A stretch of DNA of 64,000 nt from Aestuariibius insulae. Lineage in GTDB: Bacteria > Pseudomonadota > Alphaproteobacteria > Rhodobacterales > Rhodobacteraceae. The stretch covers positions 425,623-489,622 of the forward strand of contig NZ_JBFONW020000003.1 of assembly GCF_040783535.2 (NCBI RefSeq), in the 5' to 3' direction. The notes beneath the pieces are model-generated. The model was not told the DNA's origin. It did not search any database and saw only the letters and a list, made by a program, of their open reading frames with translations. The position numbers and the translations under genes were made by a program. Of this stretch, positions 1-8,274 are shown piece by piece. Position 1 is the stretch's first letter; the number at the start of each line of letters is the position of its first letter.

Positions 1-197
1 ATCTGGCCCACACCTATGCCGCGCCGGTTCTTCTCGCGATCCTGTCCTATGTGATCGACCACGCCGGCAGCCATGGCATCGAAGCCGCCGCCTTCTGGGC
101 CATCCACATCGCCGCCGACCGTGCGCTGGGCTACGGCCTGAAGGAGCCGACCGATTTCAAGGAGACGCATCTCGGTCGTCTGGGGCAGTCAAGTTGA
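1..197 (+). CDS. DUF4260 family membrane protein, C-terminal part
   Basis: The reading frame is open from the window edge to a TGA at 195-197 and gives 64 residues. It contains a hydrophobic stretch (PVLLAILSYVI) followed by IHIAADRALGYGLK and FKETHLGRLG, the typical C-terminal signature of small DUF4260 membrane proteins. The 5' part lies outside the window. The next gene starts on a TTG overlapping this stop (TTGA), which suggests translational coupling. The biochemical role of DUF4260 is unknown. Confidence 0.75.
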   Translation, partial: LAHTYAAPVLLAILSYVIDHAGSHGIEAAAFWAIHIAADRALGYGLKEPTDFKETHLGRLGQSS

Positions 198-586
198 TCC
201 TCTACCGCCCGACAGGCCTCGCCGAACTGAAACTGGTGGCCGCCTCCGGCTGGCACTCATGGCCCCCGCGCTTGCCCGATCAGCCAATTTTCTACCCGGT
301 GACAAGTTTCGATTACGCTGAGAAGATCGCGCGGGACTGGAACGCAATCGGCCAAGGCGACTCCCGCTACGGGTTCGTCACCGAATTTGAGATCAGCGAC
401 GCCACAGCCGCGCGCTACCCGGTGCAGGTCGCGGGCGGGCGCGCTCATGAAGAGCTCTGGGTCCCCGCCGAAGAGCTTGATGCATTCAATACCGGGATCG
501 TCGGACGCATTCGAGCGATTGCGAGTTACAAAGATCGCAGCCGATCAGATCTGGCAGCAACGCTGGCTGCCGTAGGTTTGTCATGA
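194..586 (+). CDS. ADP-ribosylation/crystallin J1-like small protein
   Basis: This 130-residue protein starts at a TTG that overlaps the previous stop codon. It has the pattern of the short proteins annotated as ADP-ribosylation/crystallin J1: an N-terminal LYRPTGLAELKLV, RLPDQPIFYPV, YAEKIARDWN and a GGRAHEELWVPAEEL block near residue 85. No signal peptide or membrane segment is seen. It probably shares a transcript with the DUF4260 gene. The family name is only a database label; no enzymatic activity can be inferred. Confidence 0.75.
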   Translation: MILYRPTGLAELKLVAASGWHSWPPRLPDQPIFYPVTSFDYAEKIARDWNAIGQGDSRYGFVTEFEISDATAARYPVQVAGGRAHEELWVPAEELDAFNTGIVGRIRAIASYKDRSRSDLAATLAAVGLS

Positions 587-601
587 AGAACAGACCAGCT
601 C

Positions 602-620
602 CTCATCTTGCCAAAAATAC
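602..620 (-). repeat. Short intergenic repeat, copy 1 (diverged)
   Basis: Read on the minus strand this is GTATTTTTGGCAAGATGAG, a variant of the element TATTTNTGACAAGATGAAG that recurs in several intergenic or gene-end positions of this segment. It is followed on the plus strand by the perfect palindrome CCTCCGCCGGAGG at 620-632. Function unknown. Confidence 0.5.
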
Positions 621-665
621 CTCCGCCGGAGGCTCCCGCCTATGCCGCAGGTGTGACCTCTGATC

Positions 666-1922
666 ATGGCCACGCTCCCCGATCTTGACCTGCCGGAAGA
701 CCCGAAACTCGGTCATAACATCACCCATTTCGCGCGGGCCTTGCGCAAGGCGGGCCTGCCTGCGGGTCCCGCGCGGGTTGTCGATGCCATCCGCGCGGTT
801 GAGGCGGCGGGGTTCGGGGAGAAGCGGGATTTCTATTTCACGCTGCAGGCCTGTTTCTGCACGCGGCCAGAGCATCGGGAGGTCTTCGGGCAAATCTTCC
901 GGCTCTATTGGCGCGATCCGCGATACCTTGAGCATATGATCGCGATGCTCACGCCTTCGGTGCGCGGCGTGGCCGAGGACCGTGTGGCCAAGGCCGGAGA
1001 GAAGCGGGCGGCGGAGGCCCTGCTGGACGGAGTTGAGCGCGAAGCTTCGGAGCTGCCGGAGACCGAGGACGAGGTGGAGATCGAAATCGATGCCTCCAAA
1101 ACCGCGAGCGGGCAGGAGCGTCTGAGAACGCTCGATTTCGAGCAGATGAGCACCCCAGAGATGGCCGAGGCAAAGCGGCTCATCGCAAAGCTGAGCCTGC
1201 CGGTGCCGCCGATCGTCACCCGCCGAATGGTGGCGGACAGGCGCGGGCCGCTGCCCGATTGGCGGCGCACGATGCGGCAGGCGGCGCGAATGGGCGGAGA
1301 AGTGCAGGATGTCTCGCGCAAGGCGCGCCGCCGCCGCTATCCCAATCTCGTGGCGCTTTGCGATATCTCGGGCTCGATGAGCCAGTATTCGCGAGCGGTT
1401 CTGCATTTTTTGCACGCGGTCGCGAACGAGAAAGGGGCGGGCTGGGCGAAGGTGCATGCCTTCACCTTCGGCACGCGGCTGACCAACATCTCGCGGCACC
1501 TTATGGCGCGTGATGTAGATGCGGCGCTTGCTGCCGCCGGCGCCGAGGCGCAGGATTGGGAAGGCGGCACACGGATCGGCGCCTGCCTTCACAATTTCAA
1601 CCGCGACTGGTCGCGGCGCGTTCTGGGGCAGGGCGCGGTGGTTTTGCTGATCACCGACGGTCTAGACCGGGATCCTTCGGACGCGCTGGCCGCCGAGATG
1701 GAGCGTCTGCATCTCTCTGCGCGGCGGCTGATCTGGGTGAACCCCTTGCTGCGCTGGGGCGGCTTTGCGCCGAAAGCGGCGGGGATCGCGGCGATGCTGC
1801 CTCATGTGGATGCGCTGCGGGCCGGGCACAACATCGCATCACTGGCAGGCCTTGCCGCCGCATTGGGCCGCCCGGAAGATGGCGGCGAAAAGGGGCGTCT
1901 GATGGCTGGTCTGGGCCGGTAG
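666..1922 (+). CDS. coxE: CoxE-like VWA domain protein (molybdoenzyme maturation)
   Basis: The 418-residue protein has an N-terminal CoxE region (HFARALRKAGLPAGPARVVDA, then FYFTLQACFCTRPEH) and a C-terminal von Willebrand A domain whose metal-binding motif DISGSMS starts near residue 233. A later VVLLITDGLDRD fits the domain's second metal-binding strand. In carbon monoxide dehydrogenase clusters CoxE works with the MoxR-type ATPase CoxD in maturing the molybdenum active site; no CoxD is visible in this window. It leads a same-strand set with an XdhC-like and a molybdopterin-binding gene, which supports a role in Mo-hydroxylase maturation. The substrate enzyme is not in view. Confidence 0.85.
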   Translation: MATLPDLDLPEDPKLGHNITHFARALRKAGLPAGPARVVDAIRAVEAAGFGEKRDFYFTLQACFCTRPEHREVFGQIFRLYWRDPRYLEHMIAMLTPSVRGVAEDRVAKAGEKRAAEALLDGVEREASELPETEDEVEIEIDASKTASGQERLRTLDFEQMSTPEMAEAKRLIAKLSLPVPPIVTRRMVADRRGPLPDWRRTMRQAARMGGEVQDVSRKARRRRYPNLVALCDISGSMSQYSRAVLHFLHAVANEKGAGWAKVHAFTFGTRLTNISRHLMARDVDAALAAAGAEAQDWEGGTRIGACLHNFNRDWSRRVLGQGAVVLLITDGLDRDPSDALAAEMERLHLSARRLIWVNPLLRWGGFAPKAAGIAAMLPHVDALRAGHNIASLAGLAAALGRPEDGGEKGRLMAGLGR

Positions 1923-2015
1923 AGCGACTGCGTGCCGTCCGGCACGACACCCGCCCTCCCGGCCACGCGCGCACGATGCTGTGGCTGGTCAAAAGGGAGG
2001 GCTGCGTTGGGATTT

Positions 2016-2037
2016 GAGTATTTCTGGCCAGATGAAG
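2016..2037 (+). repeat. Short intergenic repeat, copy 2 (diverged)
   Basis: GAGTATTTCTGGCCAGATGAAG lies between the CoxE-like gene and the DUF1203 gene. It matches the element TATTTNTGACAAGATGAAG except GGCC for GACA. Confidence 0.5.
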
Positions 2038-2113
2038 CGGGGATGCGCAAGGTTCGGGTCGGCGGCCTTTCGTCAAACAGGCAATCTGGAACGCGCCATA
2101 AGGAGCGCGCGCC

Positions 2114-2581
2114 ATGATATTTCTGTCCTACGATCAGACCGTCGTCGATGCCGTTCGGGCGGGCGGCCCGGATGCGAACGGGCAATCTGCAGAGCGCGCG
2201 ATCTCCAACGGCAGGCATACGCCGTGCCGGTGCTGCCTGCGCGATGTCCCGAACGGCGAGGAGATGCTGATCCTTTCGGCGCGACCCTTTCCCGAACCGC
2301 AGCCTTATGCGGAACAAGGGCCGATCTTTTTGTGCGCCCAGGCGTGTGTGCCTTGGTCGGGGACGGGCACTCCGCCGATCCTGACGACATCGCCCGACTA
2401 TTTGATCAAGGCTTATGGCCCACATGACCGGATTGTCTACGGCACCGGGCGGATCACACCAAAGGATGAGATCGAGGCCTATGTGCGCGACCTTCTCGGG
2501 CGGGACGGGATCGCCTATGTTGATGTGCGCTCTGCCCGCAACAACTGCTTTCTGACGAGGACGAGAGACCCCGATGCGTGA
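2114..2581 (+). CDS. DUF1203 domain protein
   Basis: This 155-residue protein starts at ATG behind AGGAGCG. It shows the DUF1203 layout: an early CRCCLRDVPNGEEMLIL block, a central PYAEQGPIF segment, and a C-terminal GIAYVDVRSARNNCFLTR block. Its 3' end overlaps the XdhC-like gene by 8 bases, so it is probably translated in the same operon. DUF1203 has no established function; its placement between two molybdoenzyme maturation genes may be incidental. No membrane segment or signal peptide is seen. Confidence 0.8.
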   Translation: MIFLSYDQTVVDAVRAGGPDANGQSAERAISNGRHTPCRCCLRDVPNGEEMLILSARPFPEPQPYAEQGPIFLCAQACVPWSGTGTPPILTTSPDYLIKAYGPHDRIVYGTGRITPKDEIEAYVRDLLGRDGIAYVDVRSARNNCFLTRTRDPDA

Positions 2582-3542
2582 CGAGACCCTTTTGCGCACA
2601 GCGCTCGATTGGCACCGGGCCGGTCGCGGCGTGGCGCTTGCCTCGGTGGCGCAGACCTGGGGCTCGGCCCCCCGGCCCGCCGGCAGCCTTCTGGTGATCG
2701 CGGGGGACGGCGCGATGGAAGGGTCGGTTTCGGGGGGCTGCGTCGAGGGGGCCGTCGTTGTCGAGGCGCTGGACGCGCTCGAGGACGGGACCGCGCGGAT
2801 GCTGGATTACGGCGTGAGCGATGACGAGGCTTTTGCCGTGGGTCTGGCTTGCGGCGGGCGCATCCGGGTGCGGGTGGAGCCGGTCGGATCGGCGCTCAGC
2901 GAGGAAGATCTGGCAAAGATGGTCGCCCGGACAGAGCGGCGCGAGACGTTTCTCCGCCGGGTGGATCTGGCCTCTGGGACGTCGAAGATCCTGGGACCGG
3001 GCGAGGGTGTCGATGATCTACTGAGGCGTGGCAGATCGGGGCTGTCGGAGGATGAGGCACATCTCGATCTCGTGCATGCGCCGCCCTTGCGGCTGGCCGT
3101 GATCGGCGCGGTCCATATCGCGCAGGCGTTGGTCGCGATGGCGCGTCTGGCAGGCTATGCGCCGACGGTAGTGGATCCACGGCCTGCCTTTGCCAGCGCG
3201 GAGCGGTTTCCCCAGACGGATCTGCTGGACGATTGGCCGGACGAGGCGCTGGCGGCCTACGGGATCGATGCGCGCACAGCGGTGGTTACGCTGACCCATG
3301 ATCCCAAGCTGGACGATCCCGGCCTGCAGGCGGCCTTGCGGTCGGAGGCCTTCTATATCGGGGCGCTGGGCTCGACCCGGACCCATGCCAAGCGGGTGGC
3401 GCGGCTGGAGGAGGCCGGGTTCCGGGCCGACGAAATCGGACGGATCCATGCGCCTGTCGGCCTCGATATCGGCGCGGCGAACCCGGCAGAGATCGCGGTG
3501 GCAATTCTGGCAGAGATCACGCAGCGATTGAGGCAGGGCTGA
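2574..3542 (+). CDS. XdhC/CoxI family molybdoenzyme maturation protein
   Basis: The 322-residue protein has the XdhC_CoxI N-terminal domain (SVAQTWGSAPRPAGS near residue 25, then GSVSGGCVEGAVV) and a C-terminal Rossmann domain with LAVIGAVHIAQAL and LTHDPKLDDPGL. A typical FYIGALGSTRTHAKR segment follows. XdhC-type proteins bind molybdenum cofactor and help to sulfurate and insert it into xanthine dehydrogenase-like enzymes. It overlaps the genes on both sides (8 bases upstream, TGATG downstream). Whether it is functionally XdhC, CoxF or CoxI cannot be decided from sequence. Confidence 0.9.
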   Translation: MRDETLLRTALDWHRAGRGVALASVAQTWGSAPRPAGSLLVIAGDGAMEGSVSGGCVEGAVVVEALDALEDGTARMLDYGVSDDEAFAVGLACGGRIRVRVEPVGSALSEEDLAKMVARTERRETFLRRVDLASGTSKILGPGEGVDDLLRRGRSGLSEDEAHLDLVHAPPLRLAVIGAVHIAQALVAMARLAGYAPTVVDPRPAFASAERFPQTDLLDDWPDEALAAYGIDARTAVVTLTHDPKLDDPGLQAALRSEAFYIGALGSTRTHAKRVARLEEAGFRADEIGRIHAPVGLDIGAANPAEIAVAILAEITQRLRQG

Positions 3543-4576
3543 TGGAGTTCGGCGAGGTTCCCGTGCGCGACGGCGAAGGCGCGATCCTCGCCCATTCGCT
3601 TGCGATCGAAGGCGGGCGGTTGCGCAAGGGTGCGCTCTTGACCTTCGCCGATCTCGACCGGCTCGCGGCGGCGGGACATGACCGGATCTGGATCGCGCGG
3701 CCGGACCCGGAGGATGTCGGCGAGGACGCAGCCGCGCAGGCCTTGGCAGAGGCGCTGGTACCGGATCCGGAAGCGCAGGGGCTCAGGATCGGTGCCGCCG
3801 GGACGGGGCGGGTGAACCTTTTCGCGCAGACCGCAGGGATCGTTGAGATTGACCCAGGCGCCATTGGCCGGATCAATGCAATCGATCCGATGATCACGGT
3901 TGCAACCGTGCCCGAATGGTACCGGCTCGATCCCGGCGGGATGGCGGCGACGATCAAGATCATCTCTTATGCCGTCCCCAAAACGGCCTTGGCCGCCGCC
4001 TGCACCGCAGCGGAAGGCGCCTTGCGCTTGCGCCCGGCGGCCTGCCGAACCGCCGCGCTGATCGAGACGGAGGTCGGAGCGCCGCTTGGCGACAAAGGGC
4101 GGCGGGCGCTGGAGCTGCGGGTCAACCGCCTGGGCGTCGATCTGGCAGAATACCGCATCGTGCCACACGCGGTGGAGGATCTGGCGGCGGCGTTGACGCG
4201 GGCCGAGGCGGACGTGCTATTTATCCTGACCGGATCGGCGACGTCGGACCTACAGGACACCGCGCCTCAGGCGCTGCGCGCGGCAGGCGGAACGGTCGAG
4301 CGCTTCGGGATGCCGGTTGATCCAGGCAATCTGCTGTTCACAGGCGCGCTGGAGGGTCGCCCGGTGATCGGCCTGCCCGGTTGCGCCCGGTCTCCGGCCC
4401 TGAACGGAGCCGACTGGGTGCTCGAGCGCGTCTTGTGCGGGGTGACCGTCGGCACAGAAGAGATCGCCGCCATGGGCGTCGGCGGGCTTCTCAAGGAAAT
4501 GCCCTCGCGGCCCGCGCCTCGGCTGGGGCGCAAGACCTTGCAGCGGGACGAAGTGACCGGCGACGGTCTGGTTTGA
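3542..4576 (+). CDS. Molybdopterin-binding protein (MoeA/MoCF-like)
   Basis: This 344-residue protein starts in a TGATG overlap with the XdhC-like gene. The C-terminal half has a MoCF/MogA-type fold signature: ADVLFILTGSATSDLQDTAP around residue 220 and a late RPVIGLPGCARSPALNG. Such proteins usually accompany XdhC/CoxI genes and are thought to handle molybdopterin or cytidylated cofactor. A hairpin with a T-run follows the gene, so the set probably ends here. Confidence 0.85.
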   Translation: MEFGEVPVRDGEGAILAHSLAIEGGRLRKGALLTFADLDRLAAAGHDRIWIARPDPEDVGEDAAAQALAEALVPDPEAQGLRIGAAGTGRVNLFAQTAGIVEIDPGAIGRINAIDPMITVATVPEWYRLDPGGMAATIKIISYAVPKTALAAACTAAEGALRLRPAACRTAALIETEVGAPLGDKGRRALELRVNRLGVDLAEYRIVPHAVEDLAAALTRAEADVLFILTGSATSDLQDTAPQALRAAGGTVERFGMPVDPGNLLFTGALEGRPVIGLPGCARSPALNGADWVLERVLCGVTVGTEEIAAMGVGGLLKEMPSRPAPRLGRKTLQRDEVTGDGLV

Positions 4577-4602
4577 GCCCAAGCCTGACCGATGTTGAGC
4601 GG

Positions 4603-4633
4603 TCGACGAGTGTCTAGAGCACGTCGAGTTTTT
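4603..4633 (+). terminator. Possible Rho-independent terminator
   Basis: TCGAC (4603-4607) and GTG (4610-4612) pair with CAC (4620-4622) and GTCGA (4623-4627), leaving a two-base bulge, and GTTTTTC follows. It sits just after the last gene of the maturation set. Confidence 0.5.
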
Positions 4634-4726
4634 CATGCAAGTAAGCCGTTTCATATGCGACGGGATCGCAGAATATCGGGGAGGTCTACGAGTGCCTTTG
4701 GCTTTCAGGATACGTGAGGCAACGGC

Positions 4727-5284
4727 TTGAAGGCGGCAGACCACGACCCACCCAGCTTTGATGTCCGCCAATCCGTCACGGCACGCAATGTCACCCGTCT
4801 AATCATTGCCCCTGTCATATCTGCGGCGCTGGTTGCGCTTGGGATGTGGCTCATCCCTGATGCCACAGTCTTCAGACCAAGGTTTGAGGCTTTGGAAACG
4901 TGGTCCGGCTGGGCCTTCCTCGGCGTCATTTGTGTAGCGTGCGGACTCTATGGATTGCTGAAAGAGCTCATATTCGCTGCACGCTCCATCGGAACGTCAG
5001 GAGAATGGCACTTCCGGCTGACAGATGAAGAACTCCTTTGGCATGTCCCCCGCCACGCTCACGGGACGGAATGCGGGTTCTCAGCCCGACTTGATGAGTT
5101 GAAGGAAATCGAGTCTCGAACAATTCATAAGGAGGAAGAGAGGGACGAGCGCGAATACTGGATGCACTTTAACGCGCGAGACCCCATCCAGCTTCAATCA
5201 TATTCCGGTATCAGCCTGTCGGGACTGGTCGAGAAAATCAGTGCTGCAGGAGTGCCCTACCGGGAAACGTATCAAAGATATTAG
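4727..5284 (+). CDS. Hypothetical two-helix membrane protein
   Basis: This 185-residue protein of unrecognised family probably starts at TTG 4727 behind a GTGAGG ribosome site. Two hydrophobic segments lie near residues 24-43 and 62-82. A soluble domain of about 95 residues follows, with GTSGEWHFRLTDEELLWHVP, an acidic and basic stretch (EIESRTIHKEEERDEREYW) and the end VPYRETYQRY. The layout resembles small membrane proteins with a PH-like cytoplasmic domain, but this is only an impression. Lower GC than its neighbours suggests a more mobile gene. Confidence 0.65.
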   Translation: MKAADHDPPSFDVRQSVTARNVTRLIIAPVISAALVALGMWLIPDATVFRPRFEALETWSGWAFLGVICVACGLYGLLKELIFAARSIGTSGEWHFRLTDEELLWHVPRHAHGTECGFSARLDELKEIESRTIHKEEERDEREYWMHFNARDPIQLQSYSGISLSGLVEKISAAGVPYRETYQRY

Positions 5285-5435
5285 ACGCGCTTTTCAAATC
5301 ATTCTTTTGAAACAACGCTTGAAAGCGGTCATTCAGGCCGGACCTCTAGAGGCCCACTTCGTGCCATTAAACGCCAGCTTCATTCCGTAAACCAACATCC
5401 GGCGCCCGGCCGCTTTATTCCGATCTCCACATGCG

Positions 5436-5464
5436 AAAGCCGCCCTCGGTCAAGGGCGGCTTTT
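5436..5464. terminator. Bidirectional terminator between the hypothetical gene and infC
   Basis: AAAGCCGCCCT (5436-5446) pairs perfectly with AGGGCGGCTTT (5453-5463) around a six-base loop. T-runs flank it on both strands. It can end both infC (minus) and the preceding plus-strand gene. Confidence 0.85.
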
Positions 5465-5484
5465 AGTCCTCACAATATCCGGAC

Positions 5485-6030
5485 CTACTTCGTATTCGGC
5501 CCGATCATCATGACCATCTGGCGGCCTTCCATCTTGGGGAAGTTCTCCACCTTGCCGATCTCGGCGGTATCGTCCGCAACGCGTTCGAGCAGCTCGCGGC
5601 CCAGATTCTGGTGCGCCATTTCGCGGCCGCGAAAGCGCAGCGTGATCTTCACCTTGTCGCCATTCTCGAGGAACTTGAAGACGTTGCGCATCTTGACGTC
5701 ATAGTCATGCGTGTCGGTGTTGGGGCGGAACTTCACCTCCTTCACCTCGATCGTCTTCTGCTTTTTGCGGGCTTCGGCCTCGCGCTTCTGCGTTTCGTAT
5801 TTGAACTTGCCGAAGTCCATGATCTTGCAGACGGGCGGGCTGGCGTTGGGCGAGATCTCGACCAGATCGAGCCCCACTTCCTCGGCCAGGGCCATGCCGC
5901 GGGCCGGTGTGACCACCCCGACATTCTCACCTTCGGCGCCGATAAGGCGGATTTCGTCTGAGCGGATGCGATCGTTGACGCGGGGGCCGGTGTCACGCTG
6001 GGGAGGGGCGTTGTGGGGTCTGCGGGCTAT
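5485..6030 (-). CDS. infC: Translation initiation factor IF-3, non-ATG start
   Basis: IF-3 binds the 30S subunit and controls start-codon selection. The protein shows the N-terminal domain (PRVNDRIRSDEIRLIG, then VGLDLVEISPNASPPVCKIMDFGKFKYE), the linker rich in K/R/E (REAEARKKQKTIEVKEVKFRP) and the C-terminal domain (FRGREMAHQNLG, MEGRQMVMMIGP). The first ATG in frame, at 5916, would remove about 38 conserved residues, so it cannot be the real start. In frame upstream is ATA at 6030-6028, placed 7 bases after AAGGAAG, giving 181 residues; an ATT lies 18 bases further up. Rare start codons are typical of infC and allow IF-3 to limit its own synthesis. A terminator follows the gene. Confidence 0.93.
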   Translation of the reverse strand: MARRPHNAPPQRDTGPRVNDRIRSDEIRLIGAEGENVGVVTPARGMALAEEVGLDLVEISPNASPPVCKIMDFGKFKYETQKREAEARKKQKTIEVKEVKFRPNTDTHDYDVKMRNVFKFLENGDKVKITLRFRGREMAHQNLGRELLERVADDTAEIGKVENFPKMEGRQMVMMIGPNTK

Positions 6031-6158
6031 GACGTGTCTTCCTTGAATGATTGCACGGGTTTCCGGGGCTGGAAGGTAGCCCTCGCAGGCGGCTCTTTCA
6101 ACCGGATACCGCGCGCCTGCAAGCGATTTTGGCCGCCTGTGCCTTGCGGCCGTCTTTC

Positions 6159-6995
6159 CTAGCCGACAAAGGCCTTCTCGACCACATATTCGGCCGGATC
6201 TGAATTGGCCCCTTCGCGCAGGCCAAAGCCCTCCAGAATCTCTTTCAGATCGGTATTCAGCCCCATCGATCCACAGACCATCGCCCGGTCGGTCTCGGGC
6301 GAAATGCCGTCGATGCCCAGATCGGCAAACACGGTGCCGTCCTTCAAAAGCGTCGTGATCCGGCCCATCTTCGGGCTCTGCTCGCGGGTGGTCGTCGGAT
6401 AGTAGCGCAGCTTGTCTCCCACGAACTCCCCGATCAGCGGATCCTCGGCGAGGCTCTCGACCAGCTCGCGCCCATAGGTCAGCTCGTCCACGTCGCGGGT
6501 CGTGTGGGTGACGATCACCTCGTCGTAGCGCTCGTAGGTCTCGGGATCGCGCAGCAGCGAGGCAAAGGGTGCAAAGCCGGTGCCTGTGGCAAAGAACCAG
6601 AGCCGCTTGCCCGGCGTCAGTGCATCATGGACCAGCGTGCCCACGGGTTTGGGCCGCAAGATGATCTCGTCGCCCGGCTGAATATGCTGCAGTTTCGAGG
6701 TCAGCGGGCCGTCCTGCACCTTGATCGAGTAGAATTCCAGCTCTTCGTCCCAGGAGGGGGAGGCGATGGAATAGGCGCGCAAAAGCGGCTTCTGCTTGCC
6801 GGTCACAGGGTCGGGATCGCCCATCAGGCCGATCATCACGAACTCGCCCGAGCGAAAGCGCAGGCTTTGCGGACGGCTCACCCGAAAGGCAAAGAGCCGA
6901 TCTGTATAATGCCGCACGCTGGTGACGATCTGGGCATCGGGAAGGGTCGGCACCTTGGCTGCCTGGGTCTGGGTCACGGGGCTCTGCTCGGTCAT
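6159..6995 (-). CDS. fpr: Ferredoxin--NADP+ reductase
   Basis: The 278-residue protein has the FAD-binding domain of bacterial FPR enzymes (KPLLRAYSIASPSW, the RxYS motif, then GPLTSKLQHIQPGDEI) and the NADP-binding domain (LWFFATGTGFAPFASLL, later AMVCGSMGLNTDLKE). It ends in VVEKAFVG, the characteristic C-terminus of this subgroup. It lies 64 bases downstream of the DUF934 gene on the same strand, after cysH and cysI. It may therefore supply reduced ferredoxin to the sulfite reductase in this operon; that link is an inference. Confidence 0.93.
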   Translation of the reverse strand: MTEQSPVTQTQAAKVPTLPDAQIVTSVRHYTDRLFAFRVSRPQSLRFRSGEFVMIGLMGDPDPVTGKQKPLLRAYSIASPSWDEELEFYSIKVQDGPLTSKLQHIQPGDEIILRPKPVGTLVHDALTPGKRLWFFATGTGFAPFASLLRDPETYERYDEVIVTHTTRDVDELTYGRELVESLAEDPLIGEFVGDKLRYYPTTTREQSPKMGRITTLLKDGTVFADLGIDGISPETDRAMVCGSMGLNTDLKEILEGFGLREGANSDPAEYVVEKAFVG

Positions 6996-7059
6996 CTATC
7001 CTCTCGCGGGCCGGGCCCGCGCCTCTGTATCTGTCATCTCGGACGTGAAAACGGAAGGG

Positions 7060-7476
7060 TCAGCCGCGCAGCTGCCCCTGGTAGTCATGCGCGGTCCATC
7101 CCGCGCGGGCCTGCCACTGATCCTCGGGCTGGCGGGCGGCCAAAGCCGCGTCGATCTCGACCTCGTCAAAGCCCGACCGGCGCGCCATCGCGTATTGATC
7201 GGCGATCACATGGCCCTTGGCACGAAGCCGTCCGCCATAGCCCATCCGCCGCAGCCGCGCCGCCAGCGTGAAGCCGCGCCCGTCGGCAAAGCTTGGAAAG
7301 TCGATCCGGATCAGCGCAAAGCAATGCAGCCGCCCGTCGAGGCCGTCCACATCCGCATCCGAGGCCAGATCGAGCCCCAGCGCACCGCAATCATTGGCCG
7401 CGAGCGTCTCCGGCGTCACGAACCCGCCAGTCCAGTCCTCGGCGCCAAAGCCGCTATCGGTGACGATGACGCTCAT
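7060..7476 (-). CDS. DUF934 domain protein of the cys operon
   Basis: This 138-residue protein has the DUF934 pattern: an early LGLDLASDADV, FALIRIDFPSFADGRGFTLAARLR in the centre, and YQGQLRG near the end. DUF934 genes are regularly found beside cysH and cysI and are thought to assist sulfite reduction, but no activity is established. A short intergenic repeat lies between this gene and cysH, which is unusual inside an operon. Confidence 0.88.
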   Translation of the reverse strand: MSVIVTDSGFGAEDWTGGFVTPETLAANDCGALGLDLASDADVDGLDGRLHCFALIRIDFPSFADGRGFTLAARLRRMGYGGRLRAKGHVIADQYAMARRSGFDEVEIDAALAARQPEDQWQARAGWTAHDYQGQLRG

Positions 7477-7487
7477 CGCGCGCTCCT

Positions 7488-7512
7488 CTTCATCTTGTCA
7501 TAAATATGCATA
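7488..7512 (-). repeat. Short intergenic repeat, copy 3
   Basis: On the minus strand the core is CATATTTATGACAAGATGAAG. It lies just downstream of the cysH stop codon, between cysH and the DUF934 gene. Confidence 0.6.
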
Positions 7513-7521
7513 TCCCACCTC

Positions 7522-8274
7522 TCAGGCCGCGCTGCGTTTTGGGCCGCGCACGATCTTGCCGTCCACGAAATGGATCCCGCATTCTTCCTTGTCGGTGTCG
7601 CGCCAGCGGCCCGCTCGTTCATCCTCGCCCGCACCAACGGGCGAGGTGCAGGGCGCGCAGCCGATCGACGGATAGCCTTGCGCCACCAGCGGATGCCGGG
7701 GCAGGCGGTTCTGGATGATATATTCCTGCGTATCCTCCCGTGCCCATCGCGCCAGCGGGTTAACCTTGATCCGGCCGGTGCCCAACTCCTCCTCGAAGAA
7801 ATTCAGCTCGGCCCGCGCACCGCCCTGATAGCGCTTGCGCCCTGTGATCCAGGCATCGACCCCGTCCAGCGCGCGCTGCAGCGGGCGCGACTTACGCAAG
7901 GTGCAGCAGGCATCGGTGTCGTGGACATGCAGGATGCCCTCGTTATCCTCGGCCAGCAGGTCGGCGCGATCCGGCCCGATCCGCTGCACATTCATCAGGC
8001 CCAGCTTGTCCGCGACCTCCGCCTGATAGGCGAGCGTTTCGTCAAACAGCATCTCGGTATCGACGAAAAGGACCGGCAGGGACCGGTCGAGGATCGACAC
8101 CATATGCAAAAGCACGACCGATTCCGCCCCGAAGGACGATACCAGCGCGGTCCGGCCCACGGACGGATCCGTCAGCGCCTTCTCCAGTACCGACACCGCG
8201 CCGTGATGGCGCGTCGCGGCGTTCAGCGCGGCAATGCGCTCGGCCAGCGGGGGCAGGGGCGCCTCAAGCGGCAT
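7522..8274 (-). CDS. cysH: Phosphoadenylyl/adenylyl-sulfate reductase
   Basis: The enzyme reduces APS or PAPS to sulfite. The start is ATG 8274, behind AAGGAAA and overlapping the end of cysI by 11 bases; a longer in-frame version would add an implausible arginine-rich tail. The 250-residue product has SSFGAESVVLLHM (pyrophosphate loop), FVDTEMLFDETL, the CC pair in DACCTLRKSRPL, and a second cysteine pair in YPSIGCAPCTSPV. It ends with the ECGIH motif carrying the catalytic cysteine. The two cysteine pairs are the ligands of a [4Fe-4S] cluster, which points to the APS-reducing type rather than the cluster-free PAPS reductase. Confidence 0.93.
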   Translation of the reverse strand: MPLEAPLPPLAERIAALNAATRHHGAVSVLEKALTDPSVGRTALVSSFGAESVVLLHMVSILDRSLPVLFVDTEMLFDETLAYQAEVADKLGLMNVQRIGPDRADLLAEDNEGILHVHDTDACCTLRKSRPLQRALDGVDAWITGRKRYQGGARAELNFFEEELGTGRIKVNPLARWAREDTQEYIIQNRLPRHPLVAQGYPSIGCAPCTSPVGAGEDERAGRWRDTDKEECGIHFVDGKIVRGPKRSAA

